Shown piece after piece: positions 22,224 through 34,500 of a DNA stretch of 41,725 bases (positions are counted from its first letter, which is position 1; every line of letters begins with the position of its first letter). Source of the DNA: Beroe ovata (taxonomy: Eukaryota > Ctenophora > Nuda > Beroida > Beroidae); assembly GCA_946803715.1 (NCBI GenBank), contig CAMPET010000305.1, positions 2,809 through 44,533 on the forward strand. The letters are read 5' to 3'. Under the pieces are notes generated by a model. It had not been told where the DNA came from and ran no database searches. It worked only from the letters and a program-made list of their open reading frames with translations. Made by a program: the position numbers and the translations under genes.

Positions 22224-23749
22224 CTACATGGGGGCACTGTCCTCCCAGTATGAGGAGTAGGGGTAATCCTGGGAGTCTGAGAGTGGGGGTTCGCTAGTCT
22301 GATACAGGGTACAAGTCAGAGTTTCCTCTAGGATCTTTGACTCGGGGAATTCTATCTTAGTTTGCTTCCTTTCTGTGGCGTACATTATGGAGGTACATGA
22401 TATCTGAAGGGGGGGGTCATCAGGAAGGCATTCGTAAAGTTTTTGAACATTGGTACTGTTGTACGTTATAATTGTTATCAAGTTGTAAAGGACATATTAT
22501 TTGTGACAATCAACTAATCGAGGTTTATACCAGATAGACGAACAATCGAGAACAATCAACAAACCTCGCTGAGTTTCTTGCCGCCACCGTAGAATGTCCA
22601 GCAACAGATCTCATTCCGACCACTGAGGTCCCTAATAAAACACAATCTGTTGTGGTGTTGGGCTGATAACTTGTCGAACAGCTCAATGTTGCACAGCAAC
22701 GTGTCTGCGGACTTTCTGCGGAGGATCAAATAGTTATCCGGCAACAATAAATTTGCGACTGAAGAGGACAAGTTTAGTACCAGACTTGATAAGTGTGTTT
22801 TGTGAAATGATAGACACTCACTCAGTGTACGAAAACTTGTTGTTAGATCGATTGTAGGCAAATCGCACGACAGGAGCCTTGATAGAAAGGAAAAACTTCT
22901 CAGGCATCGGCAAAGTCAGAACAGGTATTTTGAATTTGAAATTTTCCAACAAGTAGTGTAAATCTCGGTTCTCATTCGCTTCTTTGTCTATTACGTCTTG
23001 CAACTGTTTTATAACGTCCTCTAACAGGTAAAACTGTGCCTCTTTCTGTCGGAGAGAAGAAGAATTGTGAGAACCAAGAAATTTTAGAATAGTTTAATGA
23101 TGGCGCGGGGAATAATGAATAAACAGAAATCTGCTTGAAAAGGGGGTGGTATTCAACAACAAATCTACTGCAAATGATCAGGAATTTCACACGTTAACAA
23201 TAACAAATTACCAGTAATTCGTAAAGGTCCTGTTTATTGGAAGGTATCCTCAATGCACCGTCCCGCAGATAGTTCAGTATCGTACCAAAGTGTTTGCCAT
23301 CTCGGTCGATCAGCACGTAACCTGCACAATTACTACAGTTGGAATGAATTGTTGGAATGAACCTCTTATCAAGATCATCTGAATGCGAACATTCATATCA
23401 ATCAACGAAACATGATGAGACCTTCGTCATCAGTTAGGACATCGACTGTACCACTGAACATTCTCTGAAGCATGGAGCCCTGAGCATGTCGAGAACTGAC
23501 CAATGTCTGAAGTGTTGTCTGAAATAGGGAACCTCCGACGTTTAACTTTACATACTTCTTTCCACCGCTGAAGAAATAGAGTTGGGGTTAATTGAAACGG
23601 GCATTTAACTACAAATGAGGAAGGAAGGGGTGATGTCTGACGTCTGTGACTTGACAGTTGGCATGACTGGTCGAACCGTAGTTCGGTATTTGTTACACTC
23701 ACCGCAATGGAGAAGTTTCAATCACTGGAATCTTGCTACTTTCTCCCAT
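22224..23749 (-). CDS. BACURD-type KCTD protein (KCTD10/KCTD13/TNFAIP1)
   Basis: A BTB/T1 substrate adaptor for Cullin-3 ubiquitin ligase; the family targets RhoA and other small GTPases. Six exons keep frame and give 285 residues (human about 313-329): 23749-23703, 23567-23422, 23321-23212, 23045-22822, 22715-22565 and 22403-22224. The BTB/T1 domain begins [20 protein letters not shown] (human [20 protein letters not shown]). It continues with [20 protein letters not shown] and [19 protein letters not shown]. The C-terminal domain carries [40 protein letters not shown] and [18 protein letters not shown]. It lacks the basic C-terminal tail of the vertebrate members and instead ends in a Ser/Tyr-rich acidic tail. 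It equally resembles KCTD10, KCTD13 and TNFAIP1, as expected of a gene that predates their duplication. Confidence 0.93.
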
Positions 23750-23998
23750 TGCTGAGAAAATAAATATTTGATTATCAGTAACAGCGATCGATGAGAACTT
23801 ACTAATAGGTCATTATTTCCAGTTGACTGCCATAGCCCCTTAACAATTATTTAAGATGTGAATGAAACGAATAGAGATTCAGTAGACTGAATACTGAATA
23901 TAGATAGATTAACGAATACAGTACTTCGTAGTTAATATAATGCCAAATGACATTCCTATATCAATGAATCAATATGCCCACTCTAATTATTAACCCGA

Positions 23999-25036
23999 TC
24001 AAATGTGCTCACGGCCCACAGGAGGGAAAAACCAGTAAAAATTTTCGCCAGAATGACCACTGGCAGTGTCATTGCAGTTCATTGAATACAGCTTATGAAA
24101 GCTCATGGTATCCCAGGGCCACAAGCTCTGATACTGTACATGGGATAAATACCGCTCTACAATGAATGCTGTAAAAACGACAAGTACTGATGACATTCTC
24201 TTCTTCGACATTACTCGTACCACTAGGGCATTGTTAGCAAGCACGAAGATATACGAAAAAATCAGTAAGTTGGTGTTCTGCGACCACATCGCACTTGGAA
24301 TAGCGAATAACTTTGCATAGGAAGAGATCACCAAGCTAAACACGAGGTCCTGTATTCCTCTGACTCTGAGTAACAGCACTGCAACCATAACTATCGTGCT
24401 GTGGTAGGCTATAGTTTGAACCAAGACTTGACCAAGTCGAACCATGAACTTCATTTCGAGGACGTGAAGATTCAGTTTTTTGCCCGGCGTATGCTGTTCG
24501 TGGAGCCAGGTGATATAAGTATCTGCCATGAGTGTAGCAAGGAACAGTAGAATGATGGTGCGAGTGTAGTAGCTGATGAGAGGGGGGTTAGGTGGGGTTC
24601 TCTTGTCACGGAGTGAAGCCAATGGGGGAGCCGTGTTGTTGCTGTATTTAGTAAATACTTCCCGGTCACAGGTTATTTGCCTGTGGAGTAAACGTAATGT
24701 TAGTGCCTAGACGTATGAAGTAAGGTAGTGATCTCTCACAATACGGATATAACCACACAATTGAACTATAACTGCAGTAGTTACAATGATTTTCATCATA
24801 TATACGGAGATGTGCTCTGGACATCAATCTCCGGACTACCTCCTATTGAAGACTACATGTCGGTACACATTAGTCTTGAGGAGCAACATATCAAGGAGTA
24901 CCAGAACTCCGTCATACTCGATATATTTGTCAACCACTGAATCGCATTCCGCACATTGCGAGAGTTTCAGTACGGAAGCGGATATCTGTTCACAGAGGTG
25001 CCCGTTCTCATAACCACACTCAACACAAACAAACAT
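23999..25036 (-). CDS. ARV1: ARV1 lipid homeostasis protein of the ER
   Basis: Two exons, 25036-24840 and 24680-23999, give 292 residues (human 271). The N-terminal zinc-binding ARV1 homology domain reads MFVCVECGYENGHLCEQ, then LSQCAECDSVVDKYIEYDGV and LLLKTNVYRHVVFN. Both CxxC pairs (CVEC and CAEC) are present, as is the VDKYIEYD signature. The second exon encodes several hydrophobic segments (for example TIILLFLATLMADTYITWL and TIVMVAVLLL), consistent with a multi-pass ER membrane protein. ARV1 supports sterol trafficking and GPI-anchor synthesis. The intron is phase 2 with normal GT-AG ends. The C-terminal 25 residues are not conserved. Confidence 0.93.
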
Positions 25037-25733
25037 CCTCCGTTACATGGTCCTAAGGCGGCGTGAACTGGTCATTAATTACATTGAAATGCAATAGAGC
25101 ATTAAGTCAGTTTTGATTTCATAGGGTAGTATAGGTAAGCATTAAGGACATAGAAACATAGGATCAAAGGGTTTCTTCAAAATCGAATCATGAAATAACA
25201 AACAGCGATGAACAAATTCAATTTACAAAATCAACTCAAAACATAGAAACAGATCTAAATCTAAACGAATAACAAAACAATCTGGGTTAAAATATGACTC
25301 TTCAATGTCCACAAAAAATTCATCAGTCTGTCAAGGAACTCAGAACGCAGTATGAAAATTGTTCCGCATCAAATCAATCAAAAACATGGAAAAAAATTTG
25401 CAAATTGATAAAATACACTAGCCAATCGTAGTAATTTAACAGATAAAAAGTAATCATATACTACTGGGAAACTCATATACTACGGGGAAACTCAATTCTC
25501 GATGTCTCTATTATCGGTGATATTGAAAATTATTACGTCTTGCATACCATCAATCAAACTAGCTTTATTTCTCATCAAGGAAATACATGAAAAATCAAGT
25601 TATTACGCTTCGATGCATCATACAGCTATGCTGCAATGATCAATGACCATATAATACTTTGTGGGTTCATGTCGTGACCTTCCTAAAAAGTTAACACACA
25701 TATTAGTGTAGAGATCTAGCAATCCATTAGCTT
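25037..25733. other. Intergenic, SNX 3' UTR and ARV1 promoter
   Basis: About 700 AT-rich bases. A minus-strand AATAAA (plus-strand TTTATT at 25564-25569) lies about 165 bases past the SNX stop codon. A short direct repeat, atactactgggaaactcat / atactacggggaaactcaa, is at about 25457-25495. Confidence 0.55.
25564..25569 (-). terminator. Poly(A) signal AATAAA, SNX gene
   Basis: A canonical hexamer about 165 bases downstream of the sorting nexin stop codon on the minus strand. Confidence 0.6.
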
Positions 25734-27763
25734 CTATTTGATCCATTGATTGGAGTTGTCTATGAAGCTCAGCAATGACTCCCAAAGTTGTGTGGAATCT
25801 TCAAAGTATGAAATATGAGACTGCGCAACACTATCGAGCAAGTTTCTGCAGTCCTTATCCTTGTTGATCTTCCATCTCTCAATATCGGATCTCACTGAGG
25901 CACTGGCAACCTCTAACTCGTCACTGGCTGACTGTAGAAAATAACGAATTTGTAGAATTTATTTGATTGCAACAGTCCAAGAAAGAGAAGAATTATTTGC
26001 TAAGAAACAAAGCTACACCCTAAAATTCATAACCAACCTCCCCATCAGCACTGAGAGTGGCTACTTCTGATTTCAGTTTTTCAACCTTCTCCTCTTTGAC
26101 TAGTTCCGGCTTTTTCCCAAAAAGAGTAGCAAAAGACTTTCCAGGCTCACTCTCTTCAAGTTTTTCCAGCTCTTTCTGTTTTCCTAGGACTGCTTCTGTG
26201 AAGTATTCCTTAGTGACCTGAAATGTTTAAACATAATGAATTCTGTAAATATATTTTTGCATTTATTTTCATTAGAATCATTCATGTTTCACTCCAAGCC
26301 ACAGTGATTGCTTACCTGTAAATGATCTCTTGACTTCAAGACGTTGCGTACCGTATTAACATATAACTGGTACTCTTTTATACTCTCAGTAAATATCTCT
26401 TCCTTTGTTTGGACAAGCTTTTCCAAACCAGAGCTGAGCTTTGTTGTCACCTCACCCAGCCTTGTTAATATTGGCTCCAAATCACCCTTGATGTAAATTT
26501 AAGGTCATATTACATGCAAGTATTCAATATACACAACATTAAATTCCATTGCATTATTTCACCAAGCTAATTGAAACAACTTACCTCTGAATTAGCCCAC
26601 AATGCTATACAAGGTGGAAGCATATTGAGGGCAATAACTAGTTCATTCTGTTCACTGTCTAGTTTGGTTGAATGCATCGATAATGAAGTCAAGATCTTCC
26701 CGAACTCATCTATGAACTCAGAAGTGTTCTTGAAAGGGCTGTTTATACTAGATACTGGAATTTGAGGGATGGTGAATCTTTTGAGAGAAACAGCCTTTTT
26801 CTGCTCAATTAGCTCGACTTGCTTAGCAGACAAGAAGGCAAAGAAGTGTTCACTGGTTGATAGAATAGGATGCTCAGCAATTCTACTTAGGAACTTGTTC
26901 AAAGCCAGTTGTCGTAATCTCAAGAAGTTTGGGTCATATTTCTTGAAAATCTTTTTTTGAGGAAGTGGTGGAATTATGTTTGATGTGTAGTGTTGAACCA
27001 GAGTATTTGACAACCAAAGGAAATCTTGATATCTCCTTCTTACATGGAATTCATGCTGAAGAAAGCTTTCTCTAGTGGTTTTAGTGACAACTCTATAGGA
27101 CACAAATGATTCTGCTGCATGCTTTTGGGCATCATCCACCACTATTTCAATATCTTCTTCAAAGTGTGGTTTATCATAGATACTAATGGATGAAAATCGT
27201 AGATCCCTCAGACTCTCATAGTCCTTTACTTCTTCATTTATATTTGAATCTTTGTCTGAGGAATGGGATTGTTTTGGATCAATTACACCTTTGGACATAA
27301 TGTTGATGTCTTCATACTTAGAAGATCCATTCACTTCAATGGTTCCAACTGACACCACCATGGGTGAATTTTTTGATTTATTCTCAGCCATCTCATCATT
27401 TGTGGATGGTTTTGACAAGTTTATATCATTGAGTTTTGGGAAATTATCAACAGCCTGAGGCAAAAATTCTCCTTCACCTCCTTTTTCTGTTCCATGATCC
27501 TCCCCAACAGAAGTTGACTCAGATATACTGGTGAATGGATTTTCTTTCTCCTTAAGAGATGAAGACCTTTCAAACTCAAATTCGTGGGAACAATTTGGTG
27601 AATTTTCTTTCTCTTCTAAATTATCACCATCAGCATTATCACCAATGGATCTGACATCTTCTTCACCTTTTATTTCATGAGTTGATGAAGGGATTGCACA
27701 TCCTTCAGCAGCATCTTCATCAGCTACATTCACACCTTTGCATTGTAGTATTTTTTCATCCAT
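25734..27763 (-). CDS. PX-BAR sorting nexin of the SNX7/SNX30 group
   Basis: Four exons, all joined in phase 0: 27763-26585, 26486-26316, 26217-26038 and 25931-25734, giving 575 residues. Residues 1 to about 200 are an acidic, Ser/Asn/Glu-rich, probably disordered extension. The PX domain (about 207-320) contains DIEIVVDDAQKHAAESFVSY, HEFHVRRRYQDFLWLSNTL, IIPPLPQKK and LNKFLSRIAEHPILS, close to SNX30/SNX7 VDDPKKH, SVRRRYQDFDWLR and ALDKFLKRITDHPVLS. The RRYQDF core carries the phosphoinositide-binding arginine. The rest is a BAR-type helical region ending near SHISYFEDSTQLWESLLSF. These nexins act with SNX4 in endosome-to-Golgi sorting and autophagy. The human members are about 390-440 residues, so the long N-terminus is unusual. 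The promoter and first codons are duplicated at 30327-31573. Confidence 0.9.
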
Positions 27764-29619
27764 CTGTACTCAGTTCATGCTTAGCCCTAGAGACATTATT
27801 CGGAAAAATAAAAAAAGGGTGATTACCTGCTATCATAACAAAACATCAACAAAAGATTTTATAAACCTGTCATCATCACTTTAATTAGTATCTGCATCGA
27901 AGTGTAAGAACATAAGCACACAGCACATATTTGAATACTGGTCCAGGTTCAACTACTATACTACCCATGTCATTTTTCTTCTCACGTGGCATTACACTCA
28001 TGAAATAACAATACATTAGACCCTGTCAAGTCAAGAATTATTCAGGGCTTGCATCAGCTGTTGCCAGACATTATTTGTCCGCTGTTTCGCTTTGCGCCTT
28101 CATTTCGGCCTTTGATGAATCAATGAAGGCGCCCGAAAGTCGAAAAATGGAAATAATCTGTAAACTATTATTTGTAGGGGGCGAACGAAAAAAATTGACT
28201 TCAACAAAATGTGACAAACTTGGTATCAAAATGATCAGCAGGCTGGTACCAACTCGGAAAATGAGTTTCGTTGCCAGAAATTGTGATTTGAAAGAGTTGT
28301 GGGAGGTAGAAGAACAAGGACTGGGCGCATAAAGTGCAACACCAAAATTTTGCGAGAATATGCCAAAGTTACAAGGTCGGTCGTTAAAACAAAATAACTA
28401 GTGACTCTTTTGTTCAAACTCAACGATAAGCCACGGAAATCAAAGATGAATGTTTCTCCAAGCTAACATCAAAGGATTCAGCTCAGGAAAGACATAGAAT
28501 AAATCTGACAGCTGCATCTGAAAGCTCTCATCACACGCCTGTGGGTGTATAGTTCATTATCTGATGGGTTTGTTGTATTTTGCCACTCAAAAGGACTCGT
28601 AAATAGAGATTTTAACTTGTGGACAAAACCCTATGGCACCAGCACCTTCCCTTTGAGCTATCAGGCTGAAACTTTGAGATTTGATTGATACTTATGCTAT
28701 CAACAAAGCAAGTTGAAAATCAGCTTTCTGAGAGATTCCTAAGCTGAGCTATGAGCTGTTGAAAACTTCAAGTAGCCATAGCTTCGGCTAACAATGGGGA
28801 ATTCGGACCATTTTAACGAGTCATGACCAGCTTTGTTTTCTCTACCTGGTGACAAAATTTCAAAACGATTTGTTAAATATATTCGAAGATAAGTTCGTAA
28901 ATGTGAAAAACACCGTGTTACAAAAGGCCGTAAACGTGCTAGTACTTTGTGCGCACGCGCCGTTGTTACCACCCTATGTTTCGGCCTTCGATGAAGGCGC
29001 GCGCAGGAAACAGTGGACAGATAACATCCGACAATATTGCGATAAACTAAAGTTAAAGTCTAGTTAAAGTTTGTCGATCGATGATAGACCCTGTCGAGAA
29101 TTTCGTTTTGCGCGCGCGCGGCGCAAACTTATTTTGCCGGATGTTATCTGTCCACTGTTTCTTGCGCGCGGCGCCTTCATGTTTCGGCCTTCGATGAAGG
29201 CGCGCGCGCCGCGCGCAAGAAACAGTGGACAGATAACATCCGGCAAAACTTATTTTCAGACAAACTTAAATTCTCAGACAAACTTATTTTCAGACGGCTG
29301 ACGCAAGCTGCTTAGCTTCGCGGCTTGCATTGCAGCGCGGTCTAGCATGTCTGGCGGTCTAGCATGTCTGGCCATGGCGATGCTATAGCATCGCCAGACA
29401 AGTTAAAGTTAAACTAGTTAGTTTAGTTAAAGTAAGACTAAGTTAAGGTATACGTTAAGTACAATACAAGTTGATCGCGTGATATCGATCATTGATCGCC
29501 CGCGCCCACGAAACCAGGGTCTAGTCTCCGTCGTGTTTCGATCTAGCGCAAGCGCCGAGCGTCGCGTCTCGGTCTATCAGACATCAGTATCACCGACAGT
29601 GACTACTAAGTAGTTAGTA
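27678..29619. repeat. Duplicated segment, copy 1 (SNX first codons and upstream DNA)
   Basis: This stretch matches 30327-31573 in the same orientation, interrupted by indels. Shared blocks include the first SNX codons with their 5' flank (27678-28001 with 30327-30652). They also include a block from tttctccaagctaacatc (28450/30657) to gtgttacaaaaggcc (28914/31230). The edge actactaagtagttagta is also shared (29602-29619/31556-31573). Copy 1 has about 450 bases (28002-28449) that are absent from copy 2, including a mini-hairpin at about 28096-28135. Confidence 0.88.
28974..29250. mobile_element. GC-rich foldback element with 42-bp inverted repeats
   Basis: Positions 29132-29173 are the exact reverse complement of 29207-29248 (42 bases, starting ttttgccggatgttatctg). 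The 33-base centre folds again, with stem ccttcat/atgaagg around a 13-base loop. A degenerate half copy of the right side lies just before it, at 28974-29031. Near-identical reading frames appear on both strands only because the DNA is palindromic; they are not genes. It resembles a non-autonomous foldback or MITE-like element, with no transposase in the window. Confidence 0.75.
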
Positions 29620-30062
29620 CTAACAGCTAGATTGATCAATGATAACATAATTTTGATATTGAAATACAAATTGCACCACTTGTTATAAACTTAAACAATG
29701 CAAATGCAATGTTTATATTCCACTTCGCTTCCAGTAATCAGCATAATGATGATCACTATGACTCGACTATAACTGTTATTAGACACAGATCCTTCTGCAG
29801 TTCCTTCACAAACTTTTAGTTTTACTTTTACGTTTTTGATAAATACAAATGATTTCCCCCAATTTCGATTTATGCGTTTTAGTTTTTTACTTTTAGTACA
29901 ATATAAAATCATTGCCTTAAAACATTAACTGTAACAAAAACAGCCGGGCAACGGGGCAACAGGCGAAAATCTCATATTCTCATGGAATGAAAAATAACCT
30001 CGTAAAGCTATTAAAAGCCACAGGTACAAATAAAGCAGAATAAATATTCCGACTGCAACACT

Positions 30063-30330
30063 TCAGTTCGATTCATTTTGCTCACTTTCCATTAGGACAG
30101 GGTTAGTAGGAGGGGACGAATCGACTTGAATCAAGCTCTCATTGACATTGCACGCTTCACTTTCGAGCAGCACGTCCTGTCCGTTATCACAACTTGGCCC
30201 GTTGCCAAGGAATGCCTGTGACACATCGTATTCGTCTATACGGTAGCTGATATCACTCTCTTTGGTCGCTGTATCAGTATTCTCGATAGTTTCTATAACT
30301 CCCTGTCTTTCTCCTTGAGCAATCCCTGAG
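30063..30330 (-). pseudogene. Orphan coding tail, probably the detached BCR/ABR C-terminus
   Basis: An open stretch on the minus strand runs from CAC TCA GGG ATT to a TGA at 30065-30063. It reads GIAQGERQGVIETIENTDTA, then KESDISYRIDEYDVSQAFL, and ends MESEQNESN. The composition is polar and acidic and protein-like, with no stop for about 88 codons and no ATG of its own near the start. Its upstream edge is exactly the breakpoint of duplicated segment copy 2. On the far side of that copy lies the last BCR exon (frame open to 31492). It may have been continuous with that exon before the insertion. Alternatively it is a true terminal exon using cactcag at 30326 as acceptor. I recognise no domain. 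Confidence 0.55.
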
Positions 30331-31573
30331 TGGATGAGGGGATTGCATATCCTTCAGCAGCATCTTCATCAGCTACATTCACACCTTCGCATTGTAGTAT
30401 TTTTTCATCCATCTGTACTCAGTTCATGCTTAGCCCTAGAGACATTATTGGGAAAAATAAAAAAAGGGTGATTACCTGCTATCATAACAAAAACATCAAC
30501 AAAAGATTTTATAAACCTGTTATCATCACTTCAATTAGTATCTGCATCGAAGTGTTAGAACATAAGCACACAGCACATATTTGAATACTGGTCCAGGTTC
30601 AACTACCATACTACCCATGTCATTTTTCTTCTCACATGGCATTACACTCATTACACTTTCTCCAAGCTAACATCGAAGGATTCAAGCTGATTGAGTAGAA
30701 GTCAAGTTATGGTGGTTTAAAAACAACGTGTGAAAATCCGATCAATTTTCGTCCATAATTCAGCTCAGGAAAGACATAGAATAAATCTGAAAGCTGCATC
30801 TGAAAGCTCTCAACTGGCACATGCCAGTTACATGCTGCACGCAACAATTCATCACGCGCACGTGGGTGTATAGTTCATTATCTGATGCGTTTGTTGTATC
30901 TCGCCACTCAAAAGGACTCGTAAATAGAGATTTTAACTTGTGGACAAAACCCTATGGCACCTTCCCTTTGAGCTATCAGGCTGAAACTTTGACATTTGAT
31001 TGATACTTATGCTATCAACAAATCAAGTTGAAAATCAGCTTCCTGAAAGATTCCTAAGCTGAGCTATGAGCTGTTGAAAACTTCAAGTAGCCATAGCTTC
31101 GGCTAACAGTGGGGAATTCGGACAATTTTAACCAGTCATGACCAGCTTTGTTTCCTCTACCTGGTGACAAAATTTCAAAACGATTTGTTAAATATATTCG
31201 AAGATAAGTTCGTAAACGTGAAAAACACCGTGTTACAAAAGGCCTTGTCGATCGATGATAGACCCTGTCGAGAATTTCGTTTTGCGCGCGCGCGGCTCAA
31301 ACTTGTTCAAACTGACGCAAGCCGCTTCGCGGCATGCATCACTGCATCAGCGGTTTAGCATCGCCGGACAACAAATGGCCCTAAACGACAAACGTGCTAG
31401 TACTTTGTGCGCACCGCGCCGTTGCGTTGTTACCACCCTATTTTTTCATGCGCGCCTTCATGTTTCGGCCTTCGATGAAGGCGCGCGCACATCAGTATGT
31501 ACTGATGTGCGCGTACTGCAGTGCAGTATCAGTATCACAGACAGTGCAAGTGCAGACTACTAAGTAGTTAGTA
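30327..31573. repeat. Duplicated segment, copy 2 (with truncated SNX start)
   Basis: This is the second copy of the SNX upstream region. On the minus strand an ATG at 30412 repeats the first 27 or so SNX codons with a few changes (MDEKILQCEGVNVADEDAAE), then leaves homology at ACTCA (about 30327) and soon meets a stop. It is therefore a truncated, non-functional start. Relative to copy 1 it lacks about 450 bases and gains about 75 (near 30680-30765). The outer edge lies next to a single N at 31576. A mini-hairpin (gcgcgccttcat / atgaaggcgcgc) lies at 31449-31487. Confidence 0.85.
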
Positions 31574-34500
31574 TANGTTCGTGATGTTGTGGTCGCAACA
31601 GTCCCGGCACAAATGTCTCTTTGGTCTGTTATATCAGTGGTTGTAATTGTTGCTGTTGTTGCTGGTGTTGTTGTAGCTGCCGTTGTTGTTGCTACTACTG
31701 TTGTTGATGTCGTTGTAACTGTTCTTGCTGCTGATGATTCTGTCGTTGTTGTTGCTGATATTTCTGTTGTGGGTGTCACTGTCAGCACCTTCGTGAATTC
31801 CGGGGACAGGGCAGGTGGGTTGGATGACAGTTGAATCCCTTGACACGATCTGCTTGTATGAACACTGCTGGCGCTGCAATCACTACTCTGACCACCGTCA
31901 TTCATGCTTAGATGCCCGAAGTTCTCGACTGTCGTTTGAACATCATTGGTCACGGTCTCCTCTACATAACAAGATGCTGTACTCCCCACTCCGCCTGATG
32001 GCGCCTCTCCGTCTCGTGTTACGGCGGCTGGTGTTTCTGTGGAGCCCTCCTCAACAGGACTGAGAATGAGACCGTTTGACAGCTCCACAGATAGAGATGG
32101 CAGGTCAAATTGGGGAGGTTGTGCCGGTGACACTTGGGGATCTGGTGAACATCGCTCAGATTGAGGCGGGGAGAGTACATCCTCCTCCTCTGTGATGACG
32201 TCATCGATAGTGTCGTCATCCAATCCAAGTTGAGTGGGAGTGGGAACTGATGCGTGTCGGAGTAGTGGGGCACTTCGTGGAGCAGTCTGTAGGGGAGTGA
32301 GATATCAGGTGCTGTGAATCACGCAGACACTCACGCACAGACAAAACACATAGACAATCACACGAACACCCACGAACAATACTTCAATCAGTAGCTCAAT
32401 CTTTTCGTCAGTTGCATGTACACTTTGACTTACCAGATTAGTGGAGAGCTGTGGAGTGGCTATGATCGGTCTGAGACCCTCTTCATCACCATGCAGTTCT
32501 TGTAGCTCAGAGAGCTGCTTCTCGCAGAAAAACTTGAGAATTCCCACCTAATGGAATTGGATGATTGATGTGTTGGATGCTTATAATATGACAATTCTGG
32601 TCATAATAAGTCTGGCTGAATTCTAGATTCCTTGATAATTGATATGGATGACACTTAGGTTTCAATTTCATGCTTCTGTTCGAATCTATTATGGCAGAGC
32701 TCTTGGAGAGAGTTCCTACCTGCTGGCGAGTCGTGTTTGTAAGCATCTCGCATGTCGGTTCGCCGTTACTATTTGGCGGCTTCACTACGTTTGGACCGAA
32801 TAACAGGCACAGATTGTTGAGATCCATCTTGTTCTTTGGCTGATACTCGGCGATACTGATATGATGTCTTGTTAGGAGATGGGAATAAAACTAAAAGGGC
32901 AAACCAGAATGGAAAGTGACAAAATTACATTTACGGGAGATACTCATCACAATTTCCGGATGATCTGGGCACTCCTCAGTAGCAACTCGAGAACTTACTA
33001 TTTGATGTGCTGAATGAGGCGGACAATCACACTGATATTAGGCTCAGGAATGTCACCAAATGCGTTCATCATCTTCTCCCTGTCTGATTCCTCTGTAACA
33101 ATCCTCGTTAACATTACAATCCTCGTTATACATGACAAGTCCTCGTTAAACATTACAATCCTCGTTAACATTACAATCCTCGTTAACATTACAATCCTCG
33201 TTAACATTACAATCCTCGTTAACATGACAATCCTCGTTAAACATTAGAAATAATAACAAGAGGAAGCCTTTGCGAGTGATCAAAAAACCGGGATCCGCGT
33301 ACCTTTGCTATCGAGTAATTCCACGAAGTCGTAGAACATCTCGACTGGGAAGAGTGGTTTTGGGAGTTCCCTGAAGAAGAGCTTCACAACCCCGGCCACC
33401 ACGTTCACTTCCGCTTCAGAGGCTAGAATCTCGCCGTTACGGGCACCTGACATTTGAATGACAGTGAGACAGATAGATAACTCCAGTCGTGCGATAGTGC
33501 GATTGGTTAGCCAATGCAGAGACCAATGGAAACACATATTCACTAACACTCATCAAATGCAGATTTGAGCTGTCTTATCTCTCCCATGATACCACTAATC
33601 CTATAGATGCCCTCTTCAGTTATCCCACGTTTCTCAATCTCTCTGAGGGTAAAATTGAGAAGTCACATGACAGGGATATGTATGACGTCATTCAGCACTA
33701 ATATTCCAGGAGGAGCTGATTGAGCGCACCTGAAACATGCATGAATAATGGGCGGTATCTTCTGTCCCTCGATGAGTGCCAGTTCCTCCAATGCCACGCC
33801 GAATGTTTGATGTTGTGATTCCTTCCTTTGTCGTGCCATCTCTTGGGACAACAGTTGCACCGTTAGCTTTATCTGACCCTAATGTTACAGGAGTGTCAAT
33901 TAGCTACCCAATTAAGAATGGATTACTGGATAGTATAGATGTATATTGGATAGTATAGATGGATATTGGATAGTATAGTAGATAGTATAGTGGATAGTAT
34001 AGATTGAGGAGGCTGGTAAAAATTGGTAAGCGTAAGCTTACCTTGGGTTGCAGATTGACAGCAAGAGGTTTGGGGCTGTTATCCTCTAGATTATGATCAA
34101 GAAGGGTGATGAGTTTCAGCCCGATTTCGACAGGAGCAGTGAACTTCTTCTTGCCGTATGCTCGTATACGGAGGAACTGGCACGCTTGCGCAGGAATGCA
34201 TATCGTCTGAACGATCGGGGTTGGGATATTGGGGGAGCTGTACTCATGATCTGTGGTCACGGCGTGCGTATGAATATCACGGAGAACATTATCATTTTTA
34301 AAGAGTCACGCAATCACGCAAATCACGCAATACATACCTCGTCCCAAATGGGGTTGACACTCGCTTTTGCAATCTTTGTCTTGGTCTTTTTGCACATAAC
34401 CCCATTACAGTCAGCCTCGAGTGTGCAGTACACATCAGGTTTCGTACCCACCTCGCCTAAGTCTGTACCACATATCACTTGGACCAGCAAAACACCTGGT

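Noticed and set aside
29064-29301. Mirror-image frames on both strands around 29.1-29.3 kb
   Set aside because: They encode nearly the same peptide on each strand only because the DNA is a palindrome; this is a foldback element, not genes.
31164-31563. Plus-strand frames in duplicated segment copy 2 (also seen in copy 1 near 28849)
   Set aside because: The frames diverge and are truncated between copies and contain no domain. They arise from repeat DNA.
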